Below, piece after piece: positions 1 through 7,606 of a DNA stretch of 31,083 nt. The stretch is from JAIEPT01 sp038217425 (GTDB lineage Bacteria; Planctomycetota; Planctomycetia; Gemmatales; Gemmataceae), in contig JBBQPM010000070.1 in assembly GCA_038217425.1 (NCBI GenBank), positions 1 through 31,083 on the forward strand. The letters run 5' to 3'. The notes beneath the pieces were generated by a model that did no database searches, was not told the origin of the DNA, and saw only the letters and a program-made list of their open reading frames with translations. A program made the translations under genes and the position numbers. Each line of letters starts with the position of its first letter. Position 1 is the stretch's first letter.

Positions 1-2589
1 CGAAGGTCCGAACGGCGTACGATCCAACCTTCCCGAGACGGCGAGAATGCTGTCGCGGATCGCTTCCCCCTCGAGCCGACGCACCCGGCGATGCTGCAAT
101 AACAGGTTCGCCGGATCGACCTGCGCGGCGTTGGCGTCGGGCTCGGCCGCGAGCTGGTACGTTCTGGTCAGCACCAGGGTGCGGATGAGCTTCTTGAGCG
201 AGTAGCCGTTCCTGGCGAAATCGTCGGCCAGGTAATCGAGCAGTTCCGGATGCGTGGGCGCCTCGCCGAGGACGCCGAAGTTATCGACAGAGCCGACGAT
301 GCCTCGGCCGAAGAGATGATGCCAGACGCGATTGACGAAGACGCGCGTGAAGTAAGGGTTTCGCGTAGGATCGGTTATTTGCTCGGCGAGTTGCAACCTT
401 CCGGAACCGTGTTTGACGGCGAGCGGTTCGGGGCCATTGAGGGCTTCGAGGAAACGTCGCGGCGCCGTTTCGCCGGGTGTCTTGTAGTTGCCGCGAATGA
501 AGACGCGTTCGTCGACGCCGTTGCCGTCGAGCATGGCGGGGGCGAGACGAGATTCGGATTTCACTTGTGCCTTGAGCTTCGCGACTTCCGCGAAGTAGGG
601 TTCGCTTGCTTTGCTGAGAGCGTCTGTGAGCGGGACGATCTCGGGATGCTCGAGAATCCAGTTCGCCAAGCATGCATCCTGAAGCGGAAGTAACGTTTTC
701 GAGTCGTCCGACTTCCAACGTTTGATCAGCTCCGCCAACCTCTCTCGCCAATCGGCAAGACTGGCCGTTTCGAGATCGGGGGCGGAGTCGCCTTGCCAAA
801 CCCAGGCGAGAGCGAACTGCGGCAAGTTCGGCATGAACTCGAGGTGAACGCGCCGGCCTCGATAGGGAGTTAGATCGATCGCCATCCACTTGAAGTTCGG
901 GCCAGCATTGATCGACTGGACCAGCCGTCCGTGCAACGGACCTTGCACCATTACGTGCCCTTCGACCGCCGCGTAGACAGTCGCACTTCCGCGTACCTCG
1001 ACGTAGATCTTGCCTGGGCCGACGTCGAACTTTGGCGTACGCAACATGCGACCCGGCTTTCCTGCCTTGCCGACGGCGCCGGGCTCTGTGTCACCGAGTG
1101 ACTTGATCGCGTCCCAAAAATCGTCCGTTTCGGCAAACGCTGCTTCTGCAAACCCGGCGATCGGTTGCTTGACGCCGGATCCGAAGCGGAGCTGCCCCAG
1201 CCCGACGGGGCCGGGCCCGAACGTAAATCCGTCCGTAATGGCGTGACTCGGTCGATGATGCGGACTGAAGGCGAGTTCGGGAGTCAACACCGCGGTTCCG
1301 TAGAGAGCCGTCTTGTCTGGGCGGATGCCGTGGAGTTTCTCGCCGCCTTTCAGAAACTTGAGGACCGCCGGCTCCGCCGCCTCCGCGAACGCCTTCTGCA
1401 ACTTCGGCCGATACTCGTCGCGCAGCTTCCAGAGCTTCTCCGCGATCTGGCGATTGTGCTCCATCGTCTCGAACGCCGCCAGGCGGTAACTGCTGCTCTC
1501 CAGGAACCCGGCCAGGGCGTAGTAATCCTTCGTCGAGATCGCATCGAACTTGTGATCGTGACAGCGGGCGCACGCGACCGTGAGGCCGAGGAAGCTCTTC
1601 GTCATCACGTCGAGCATGTTGTCCATGCGGTCGGCGCGGTCCTGGCAAATGTCGACCGGCGAATGGACCTGCTCGCCCAGGAACCAGAAGCCGGTGCCGA
1701 GGATCGATTCGTTCCAGCCCTCTTTACTCAAGCGAGGCTTCATCAGATCGCCGGCCAGGTGTTCACGCACGAATTGGTCGTACGGCACGTCGGCATTGAG
1801 TGCTCGAATCACGTAGTCGCGGTACTGGTACGCATTCGGAATGAGGTAGTCAAACTCGTGCCCCCGGCTCTCGGCGTAGCGCATCAGGTCGAGCCAGTGC
1901 CGGCCCCAACGATCGCCGAACGCGGGCGAGGCGAGTAGATGATCGACGAGTTGCTCGAGCGGCATGGCGTTCATCTTCGGCTCGGGCGGCAACCCCGTGA
2001 GATCGAATGCGAGCCGGCGGACGATCGCCTCGGGCGTCGCCGACTTCGCGGGTTGCAGGCCCTTCGCTTCGAGCTTGTGCAAGACGAAGCGATCGATCGG
2101 CGCCTTGCCCCACTCGGCGTTCATGACGGCTGGCAACTCCGGCACGCGGATCGGTTGCCACGACCAGTGCGACTTCTTCCGCTCGGCGAGGTCGAACTCC
2201 GGCTTCTTTTCGACAACCTTCGTCTCGTCCGGCCAGGCGGCGCCCGCGCGGATCCACCTGGCGAAATCGAGGGTCACGCTCTCCGGCAACTTCCCGCGCG
2301 GCGGCATCTGCAGGTCGACGTCCTTGTACGAGATCGCTTTCAGCAGCAGACTCTGATCCGAATTGTCGAGCCGAATCGCCGGGCCGTTCTCGCCCCCCTT
2401 GAGGATCGACGCCCGGCTGTCGAGCAGCAGTCCTGCCTTCACCTTCTTCGCGGTCTGCGAATGGCACGAGTAGCAATGCTCCACGAGCACGGGCCGAATC
2501 TTCTTCTCGAAGAACTCGAAATCCGCGGCCGTCGGCTCGGCCAGGAGCGGAAGGGGGAACAACACCAGAATGAGGAGGGAGCGTTTCAT
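1..2589 (-). CDS. PSD1-type protein: planctomycete cytochrome c + DUF1549 + DUF1553 (partial, C-terminus beyond window)
   Basis: The frame is open from ATG at 2589 to base 1 (863 codons), so the C-terminus lies outside the window. Residues 1-20 look like a Sec signal peptide. A haem-binding CYSCH (C39, C42, H43) with a possible distal Met in MPPR (95-98) marks the planctomycete cytochrome c domain. DUF1549 follows (about 145-370) with its hallmark CARCHDHKFD (C340, C343, H344). DUF1553 starts near 740 (NRVWHHLFGRG, then RRLEGEAIRDS close to the edge). About residues 440-600 hold an extra beta-rich insert with the look of a ligand-binding module. Family members are exported and common in planctomycetes; their reaction is not established, and the two CxxCH motifs suggest a redox role. 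A TATAAT lies 7 bases before the ATG and no ribosome-binding site is visible. It is divergent from the gene at 2676. Identity is near certain; function unknown. Confidence 0.95.
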   Translation of the reverse strand, partial: MKRSLLILVLFPLPLLAEPTAADFEFFEKKIRPVLVEHCYSCHSQTAKKVKAGLLLDSRASILKGGENGPAIRLDNSDQSLLLKAISYKDVDLQMPPRGKLPESVTLDFARWIRAGAAWPDETKVVEKKPEFDLAERKKSHWSWQPIRVPELPAVMNAEWGKAPIDRFVLHKLEAKGLQPAKSATPEAIVRRLAFDLTGLPPEPKMNAMPLEQLVDHLLASPAFGDRWGRHWLDLMRYAESRGHEFDYLIPNAYQYRDYVIRALNADVPYDQFVREHLAGDLMKPRLSKEGWNESILGTGFWFLGEQVHSPVDICQDRADRMDNMLDVMTKSFLGLTVACARCHDHKFDAISTKDYYALAGFLESSSYRLAAFETMEHNRQIAEKLWKLRDEYRPKLQKAFAEAAEPAVLKFLKGGEKLHGIRPDKTALYGTAVLTPELAFSPHHRPSHAITDGFTFGPGPVGLGQLRFGSGVKQPIAGFAEAAFAETDDFWDAIKSLGDTEPGAVGKAGKPGRMLRTPKFDVGPGKIYVEVRGSATVYAAVEGHVMVQGPLHGRLVQSINAGPNFKWMAIDLTPYRGRRVHLEFMPNLPQFALAWVWQGDSAPDLETASLADWRERLAELIKRWKSDDSKTLLPLQDACLANWILEHPEIVPLTDALSKASEPYFAEVAKLKAQVKSESRLAPAMLDGNGVDERVFIRGNYKTPGETAPRRFLEALNGPEPLAVKHGSGRLQLAEQITDPTRNPYFTRVFVNRVWHHLFGRGIVGSVDNFGVLGEAPTHPELLDYLADDFARNGYSLKKLIRTLVLTRTYQLAAEPDANAAQVDPANLLLQHRRVRRLEGEAIRDSILAVSGRLDRTPFGPS

Positions 2590-2596
2590 GTGCGTC

Positions 2597-2602
2597 ATTA
2601 TA
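2597..2602 (-). promoter_or_regulatory. Candidate -10 box (TATAAT) of the PSD1 gene, possibly leaderless
   Basis: On the minus strand a perfect TATAAT is followed by seven bases and then the ATG at 2589. That spacing would place transcription initiation at or next to the start codon. No clear -35 hexamer and no purine-rich ribosome-binding site is seen. The assignment rests on the -10 match alone. Confidence 0.4.
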
Positions 2603-2675
2603 GCGAGAAGCCCGCTCGTTTTTACTTGCGGAATCGCCGAAGTTACGCTCTGATGGGGAAAACGAGGAACAGCAC

Positions 2676-3866
2676 ATGAAGAACATCGCCGCCATCGTCA
2701 CGGAGTATCGCCTCAATTCGCATGCCGACGTCATCGTCGGCAAAGTCCTGGAGGGCTTTTATCAAGACGGCAAAGAGTTCCCGCGCATGCAGATCGTCTC
2801 GATGTACGTCGATCAGACCGACGAAAAGCGGGACCTGAGCCGGGCGCTGGCGGCCAAGCACAAGTTCACCATCTATCCGCGCATCGAGGACGCGATCACG
2901 CTGCAGAAGAACGACGTCGCCGTCGACGGCGTGCTCATCATCGGCGAGCACGGCACGTATCCCCGCAACGAACGGGGGCAGATCGAGTATCCGCGCCGGC
3001 GTTTCTTCGAGGGCGTCACCAACGTCCTGGCCCGCTACAAGAAGTCGATCCCGATCTTTAGCGACAAGCATCTGTCGTTCAACTGGACCGACGCCAAGTG
3101 GATGTACGACCGCTCGCGCGAACTGAAGATTCCGTTCATGGCCGGGTCGTCGGTGCCGGTGACCTGGCGTCGCCCGCCGTTGCATCTGGAGGCGGGCGTC
3201 GATCTGATCGAGGGCTTCCAGTTCGGTTACGGGCCGTTCGAGGGATACGGGTATCACGCGATCGAAGGGCTGCAGTGCATGGCGGAACGTCGCCGGGGGG
3301 GCGAGACGGGGGTGCGCGGCGTGCAGTGCATCATGGGCAAGGAGATGTGGGACGCGTTCGACCGGGGCGCCTTCTCCAAGGACGTGATGGAAGCGGCGAT
3401 CAAACTCGTGCCGGCACATTCGAAACTCGACATTCGCGAGGCCACCAGCAACGCCAAGATCGGACGCGACGCGGGGCTTATGGTCATCGACTACCGCGAC
3501 GGCTTCAAGGGCGTGGTGCTGATGGCCAACGGCTGGATCGGCGAAGCCGAGGGAGGCTCGTTCATCTTCGCCGGTAAAATCAAGGGACGCGCGGAGCCGG
3601 TGGCGACGCAGTTCCACCTGCAACACGTCCGTCCCTTCGGGCACTTCGGCCATCTGCTGCGGGCGATCGATTCGATGATGCAGACCGGCCATCCCGCGTA
3701 CCCGGTCGAACGGACGCTGCTGACGACGGGGCTGATCGACGCGGTGATGATTAGCAAAGCCGAGAAGGGCCGGCGCGTCGAGACGCCGTACCTTGCTGAC
3801 ATTCGTTACACGCCGACCAACTGGCGCAACGGCGCTGACGCGATTCCGCCGCCGACTAAGAATTAG
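2676..3866 (+). CDS. Conserved protein of unknown function, possibly Rossmann-like (396 aa)
   Basis: I do not recognise a named family. The protein has no signal peptide or membrane segment and is probably cytoplasmic. The N-terminus (IAAIVTEYRLNSHADVIV, 4-21) reads like a first beta-alpha unit. It is followed by VDGVLIIGEHGTYPRN (83-98), a DKHLS segment (130-134) and MAGSSVPVTWRRP (155-167). The order (predicted beta-alpha fold, an xHGxYP motif after a hydrophobic strand, then a DKhLS-like segment) recalls Gfo/Idh/MocA oxidoreductases, but the dinucleotide-binding GxGxxG is absent, so a cofactor role is only a guess. The ATG is preceded by a purine-rich ACGAGGA. The next gene (DJ-1/PfpI-like) starts 41 bases downstream on the same strand, with only a small palindrome between, so co-transcription is likely. 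Confidence 0.85.
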   Translation: MKNIAAIVTEYRLNSHADVIVGKVLEGFYQDGKEFPRMQIVSMYVDQTDEKRDLSRALAAKHKFTIYPRIEDAITLQKNDVAVDGVLIIGEHGTYPRNERGQIEYPRRRFFEGVTNVLARYKKSIPIFSDKHLSFNWTDAKWMYDRSRELKIPFMAGSSVPVTWRRPPLHLEAGVDLIEGFQFGYGPFEGYGYHAIEGLQCMAERRRGGETGVRGVQCIMGKEMWDAFDRGAFSKDVMEAAIKLVPAHSKLDIREATSNAKIGRDAGLMVIDYRDGFKGVVLMANGWIGEAEGGSFIFAGKIKGRAEPVATQFHLQHVRPFGHFGHLLRAIDSMMQTGHPAYPVERTLLTTGLIDAVMISKAEKGRRVETPYLADIRYTPTNWRNGADAIPPPTKN

Positions 3867-3868
3867 TC

Positions 3869-3890
3869 CCCAGGGATCGCCATCCCTGGG
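3869..3890. repeat. Dispersed palindrome, CCCAGGGAT family, single copy
   Basis: Nine-base perfect arms (CCCAGGGAT / ATCCCTGGG) surround a 4-base loop, just after the stop codon at 3866 and upstream of the next gene. The flank CTTTCG after the right arm matches the outer flank of the paired copies near 27100, so this is one half of the doublet form. It has no T-run, so it is not a classic intrinsic terminator. Confidence 0.9.
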
Positions 3891-3907
3891 CTTTCGAGAG
3901 GACGCTC

Positions 3908-4492
3908 ATGCCCGCGAAGAAGATCTTGATGCTCGTCGGCGATTTCGTCGAGGACTACGAAGTGATGGTGCCGTTCCAGGCGCTGCTCATGGTCGGCCAT
4001 CGCGTCGATGCCGTGTGCCCCGGCAAGAAGGCCAATGAGCAGATTCGCACGGCGATTCACGACTTCGAAGGCGATCAGACCTACAGCGAAAAGCCGGGGC
4101 ACAACTTCACGCTCAACGCGACCTTCGCCGACGTCAAGGCAGAGGAGTACGACGCGCTCGTGCTGCCGGGGGGCCGGGCGCCCGAGTATTTGCGGCTCAA
4201 TCCGCTGGTCATCAAGATGGTGCAGCACTTCGGGCAGGCGCACAAGCCGATCGCGGCGATTTGCCACGGTTTGCAGATCTTGACCGCGGCCGGCATGGTG
4301 AACTGCCGATCGGCGGCGGCGTACCCGGCGGTCGGGCCGGAGATTCAGCTGGCGGGCGGCCGATATGAGGAAATCCCCGTCGACGCAGCCCATGTCGACG
4401 GCAACCTGGTGACGGCGCCCGCCTGGCCGGCGCATCCGCACTGGCTGGCGGCGTTCCTGAAAGTGCTCGGCACCAAAATTACCCACGAGTAA
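3908..4492 (+). CDS. DJ-1/PfpI family protein (glutamine amidotransferase-like fold)
   Basis: This 194-residue cytoplasmic protein has the usual DJ-1/PfpI length and architecture. The nucleophile elbow AICHG places the reactive cysteine at C119 with the neighbouring H120. The early acidic residue of the family lies in GDFVEDYE (E15 or E18), and LPGGRAPEY (86-94) forms the oxyanion-side loop. Family members include proteases, chaperones, glyoxalases and deglycases, and sequence alone does not separate these here. The ATG at 3908 follows a GAGAGGA ribosome-binding site. It sits directly downstream of the unknown 396-residue protein and probably forms an operon with it, so the two may act on the same substrate (inference). 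Confidence 0.93.
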   Translation: MPAKKILMLVGDFVEDYEVMVPFQALLMVGHRVDAVCPGKKANEQIRTAIHDFEGDQTYSEKPGHNFTLNATFADVKAEEYDALVLPGGRAPEYLRLNPLVIKMVQHFGQAHKPIAAICHGLQILTAAGMVNCRSAAAYPAVGPEIQLAGGRYEEIPVDAAHVDGNLVTAPAWPAHPHWLAAFLKVLGTKITHE

Positions 4493-4688
4493 TTCCGGAG
4501 CCGACCTCCCTTCTGACTTTGACGCCTTTTCTCACGCTTCCGCAAGTTCCGACAAAAGGGCCAAATTCTCTATAGTCCGAGCCCCGCTCGTCCGATCTTA
4601 CGGGAGGTACAATCCCGCATTCCGGCAACCCCTGCCTGACCCGACCACAGAGGCCGAGCCGTCCCCCAAAGACGGTGCGGAATCCTTT

Positions 4689-7091
4689 ATGTTCCATGCC
4701 ATCGGCAAATTCGCCGCCCAACACCCCTGGACCATCGGGGCGCTTTGGCTCGCCGCCGGCCTGACACTGGCGTTCGTCGCCCCCTCCTGGGATACCCAAA
4801 CCCAGGACGACGACGTCCGCTTCGTCCCCGATCGCTTCACCAGCGTCCGCGCCCATCAACTCCTCGAGAAGACGTTCCCCGACGACGTCAATGCCTGCAA
4901 GATCGCCTTCGCCCTGGAACGCGACGACCGCGAACTCACCGACGCCGACATGGAACTCGTGCGCCATCTCAAAACGGATCTCGACGTCCTGCGCGATCAG
5001 CAGCCGGCCCTCAAGATCGGCAAGACCGAAACGTGCGAGGAGGAATTCGTCGGCTTTCGCCTGATCTCCAACGATCGGCGTTGCACGCTGGTGCAGGTGT
5101 CGCTGGGGACGCCCTACCTGGCGACGGCGACGCAGTCGGCGGTGGAAGAAGCGGAGAAGGTCGTGCGCAAACGGCTCGCCGAGACGCCCGATGCCCCGAA
5201 GTGTTTCACCACCGGCGCCGCCGGCATCGGTCGCGATCTGACGCTCGTCGCCGGCCAATGTCTCGACGGCACGACCTGGGCGACCATCGCACTGGTCATC
5301 GTCGTCCTGCTGGGCGTCTACCGGGCGCCGCTCCTGGCGCTGATTCCGCTGGTCACCATCGCGATCTCCGTCTGGGTGGCGCTCAATTTGCTCGCCCTCA
5401 TGACGATGCTGCCGGGCGTGCATCTCGTCAATATCTCGAAGCTCTTCGCCATCGTCATCCTCTACGGCGCCGGCACGGACTACTGTCTGTTCCTGATCAG
5501 CCGATATCGCGAGGAGCTGGTGCTGGGCCATGCCGTGCCCGAGGCGATCCGGCGCGGCGTCGGGGGCGTGGGCGAGGCGCTCGCCGGCAGCGCGGGGACC
5601 GTCATGGTCGGCATGGGGCTGATGGCACTCGCCGAGTTCGCCAAGGTGCGCTACGCCGGGCCCGCCATCGCGCTCAGTCTCGGCGTCGCCCTAGTCGCGT
5701 CGCTGACGCTCACGCCGGCGCTTTTGCGCGTGCTCGGCCCCGTCGCGTTTTGGCCCGGCCCGATGCCCAATCCGCGCCAGGAACTCGAAAGCAAACACAA
5801 GGCCGCCCGCGCCCCCTTCTGGGATCGCATGAGCCGACTCGTGCAGCGCCGGCCGCTGTTTATCTGGGTAACCGCCACCGCCTGCCTGTTGCCCTTCGTC
5901 ATCCTCGGCTTCCAGGTCGAGCCCAGCTACCGCGCCACCGGCGAACTCTCCCCCGAGACGCAAAGTCTCCAGGGGCTCGAGGCCATTCAGCGCCACTTCG
6001 TCCCCGGCGAGATCGGCCCCGTCACCATCGCCCTGGTCGCCGAACATCCCTGGGATTCCGACGACGGCAAACTGCAGATCGAGCACCTGAGCGCCGGCTT
6101 CACCAAGCTCGACAACGTGGCCGAGGTCCGCAGTCTCACGCGCCCGCTCGGCTTCGCGCTGCCGTTGCTGCCGTTTCCCGAGGATGACGAAAGCCTGGTC
6201 GGCATCTTCCTCGATTGGCTGCAGACGCACTACCAACCGATGGCCCGCCAGTTCCACGAACACGCCAAGAAACGCTACCTCTCGACGCTGGACGAGGCCG
6301 GCAAGACCGAGCACGTGACGCTCATGCACGTCGTGCTCAAGACCGATCCGTTCGACCCGGCCAGCGTGCCGACGCTCAAGCAGCTACGCCTTTGGCTCGA
6401 CAAGGAGTTGCCGCGCTCGGCCCTGATGCCCGGCTCGATCCGCAGCGAAATCGCCGGCGTGACGTCCAACGCTTACGACCTGGCGACCGTGACCGAGAGC
6501 GACCGCAGCCGAGTCAACACGTTCGTGCTTCTGGCAATCTTCGTGATCCTGCTCGTCCTGGTGCGCCGCTTCTGGCTCGCGTGTTACCTGCTGATCACGG
6601 TGCTGGCGAGTTACTACGCCGCCCTGGGCGCGACGTGTTTGGCGGGATACTTCTGGACCGGCGCCGTGCTGACGTCGCTCGATTGGCGTGTGCCGTTCTT
6701 CCTGTTCACGATCCTGATCGCGGTCGGCGAGGATTACAACATCCTGCTCCTATCGCGCGCTCTCGAAGAGAAGAAGAAGCACGGCAGCGTCGAGGGGATG
6801 CGCCGCGCCCTGGCCAAGACCGGCGGGGCCATCACCTCGTGCGGGCTCATCATGGCCGGGACGTTCGCGACGCTGATGCTCGCGGGACTCAACACGCTGT
6901 TGCAAATCGGCTTCGCCCTGGCGTTCGGCGTCCTCATCGACACGTTCGTGGTCCGGCCGTTCCTGGTTCCCGCGTTCACGATGATGTTCTGGAAGGAAGC
7001 CAAGGATCCCGTCCCCGAGGGGAAGAAGAAGAACCCGAAGAAGGCCGCCCTCGAGAGGATCATGAACGAAGATTGGCTCGAGGCGGCGTGA
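4689..7091 (+). CDS. MMPL/RND-family transporter
   Basis: This 800-residue inner-membrane protein has the duplicated MMPL plan. One helix (12-31) is followed by a large extracytoplasmic loop and five helices (about 200-355). A helix at 389-408, a second loop and another five helices (about 608-768) make the second half. The TM4-type motif GAGTDYCLFLISRYREE carries D264, and the equivalent in the second half is GEDYNILLLSR with E681/D682. These acidic residues are the expected proton-relay positions. MMPL proteins use the proton gradient to export lipids or hydrophobic compounds; planctomycete relatives often handle hopanoid or other lipid traffic, but the substrate here is not readable. No strong ribosome-binding site precedes the ATG at 4689. 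The 196 bases before it carry only a weak TATAGT at 4571. Confidence 0.93.
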   Translation: MFHAIGKFAAQHPWTIGALWLAAGLTLAFVAPSWDTQTQDDDVRFVPDRFTSVRAHQLLEKTFPDDVNACKIAFALERDDRELTDADMELVRHLKTDLDVLRDQQPALKIGKTETCEEEFVGFRLISNDRRCTLVQVSLGTPYLATATQSAVEEAEKVVRKRLAETPDAPKCFTTGAAGIGRDLTLVAGQCLDGTTWATIALVIVVLLGVYRAPLLALIPLVTIAISVWVALNLLALMTMLPGVHLVNISKLFAIVILYGAGTDYCLFLISRYREELVLGHAVPEAIRRGVGGVGEALAGSAGTVMVGMGLMALAEFAKVRYAGPAIALSLGVALVASLTLTPALLRVLGPVAFWPGPMPNPRQELESKHKAARAPFWDRMSRLVQRRPLFIWVTATACLLPFVILGFQVEPSYRATGELSPETQSLQGLEAIQRHFVPGEIGPVTIALVAEHPWDSDDGKLQIEHLSAGFTKLDNVAEVRSLTRPLGFALPLLPFPEDDESLVGIFLDWLQTHYQPMARQFHEHAKKRYLSTLDEAGKTEHVTLMHVVLKTDPFDPASVPTLKQLRLWLDKELPRSALMPGSIRSEIAGVTSNAYDLATVTESDRSRVNTFVLLAIFVILLVLVRRFWLACYLLITVLASYYAALGATCLAGYFWTGAVLTSLDWRVPFFLFTILIAVGEDYNILLLSRALEEKKKHGSVEGMRRALAKTGGAITSCGLIMAGTFATLMLAGLNTLLQIGFALAFGVLIDTFVVRPFLVPAFTMMFWKEAKDPVPEGKKKNPKKAALERIMNEDWLEAA

Positions 7092-7141
7092 ACCGTTTGG
7101 CGCCATGCACGTCAAGAGCCAAGGCGCAATGGCGCCCACAG

Positions 7142-7266
7142 AAGCTTCGGGTCGGCACGATGGATTTCGGGCTGCCGACATCGTGCTGGCAACTTCGATG
7201 ACCCTGCTCACCCGCAACTTGAGCGACTTCAGTCAAGTTCCCTCGTTACGGATCGAGGATTGGCTC
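7142..7266 (+). pseudogene. C-terminal remnant of a VapC-type PIN-domain toxin (frameshifted)
   Basis: KLRVGTMDF reads in one frame (7142-7168). After a one-base shift at about 7168 the adjoining frame gives RAADIVLATSMTLLTRN, then LSDFSQVPSLRIEDWL, ending at 7266. This is the familiar VapC tail: GTxD, a helix, LLTRN, DF..VP.L..EDW. The N-terminal two thirds, with most of the acidic metal ligands, are absent; the preceding gene ends at 7091 and the 50 bases between show no PIN sequence. No VapB-like antitoxin is visible. The remnant stops seven bases before the left end of a 117-bp MITE-like element. It is a dead fragment. Confidence 0.75.
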
Positions 7267-7273
7267 TGCCTTT

Positions 7274-7390
7274 GGGACAGGCATGTTAAGTTTGGCTGTA
7301 TTTTAGCCTCCTCATTGCACGCTACAATCAGGGCATGCCGCGATGTGTCGCATCGCAATAAATTCTCTCGATAGAAAACATGCCTGTCCC
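7274..7390. mobile_element. MITE-like element, copy 1 (117 bp, 14-bp terminal inverted repeats)
   Basis: The ends are perfect 14-base inverted repeats, GGGACAGGCATGTT at 7274-7287 and its complement at 7377-7390. The same 117-bp element recurs in the same orientation at 8733-8849 with about ten mismatches, six of them clustered in a 27-base core. It encodes no transposase. The core at 7335-7361 is a tiny ATG-to-TAA frame (MPRCVASQ), which could be what remains of a deleted transposase gene. REP-type elements mobilised in trans by a RAYT transposase are one explanation (inference). Confidence 0.85.
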
Positions 7391-7418
7391 CTTTGTCATT
7401 TCTCCCCTTTGTCATTTC
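7388..7418. repeat. Tandem 15-bp duplication at the right edge of MITE copy 1
   Basis: CCCCTTTGTCATTTC occurs at 7388-7402 and again at 7404-7418, separated by one base. The TTTGTCA part also follows the right end of MITE copy 2, so it may belong to the element or its preferred target. Confidence 0.75.
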
Positions 7419-7606
7419 AATGGCCACGTCATTGGCAATCAAAGAACTAGCGGAGAGGCGTTGGCAGATGTTTATTCGTTCTTCGTCGATCCGAATTTGC
7501 GCACTAATCGCCAGTCCCCGACCATTGTCGTGCCGTAAAATAAATGACGTCCAGATAGGGTGGTATCCGAGTACCGGACTCTTTCAAGACTCGAAAGGCG
7601 AGTACC
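7419..7606. other. Intergenic stretch before the WD40 gene
   Basis: Together with the VapC remnant and MITE copy 1 this completes the 515-base gap between the transporter and the WD40 gene. It is more AT-rich than the surroundings. GAGTACC occurs twice close to the WD40 start (near 7568 and 7599). I see no convincing promoter, RNA gene or open frame. Confidence 0.5.

Noticed and set aside
1165..2679. Two long plus-strand frames across the left edge gene
   Set aside because: The minus-strand frame is open throughout and encodes canonical PSD1 motifs.
3869..3890. The palindrome as an intrinsic terminator
   Set aside because: No T-run on either strand, and the same sequence recurs at other places as a repeat family.
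7105..7374. An 89-codon frame as an intact gene
   Set aside because: Only its middle part matches a VapC tail, whose beginning is in another frame; the end is MITE sequence.
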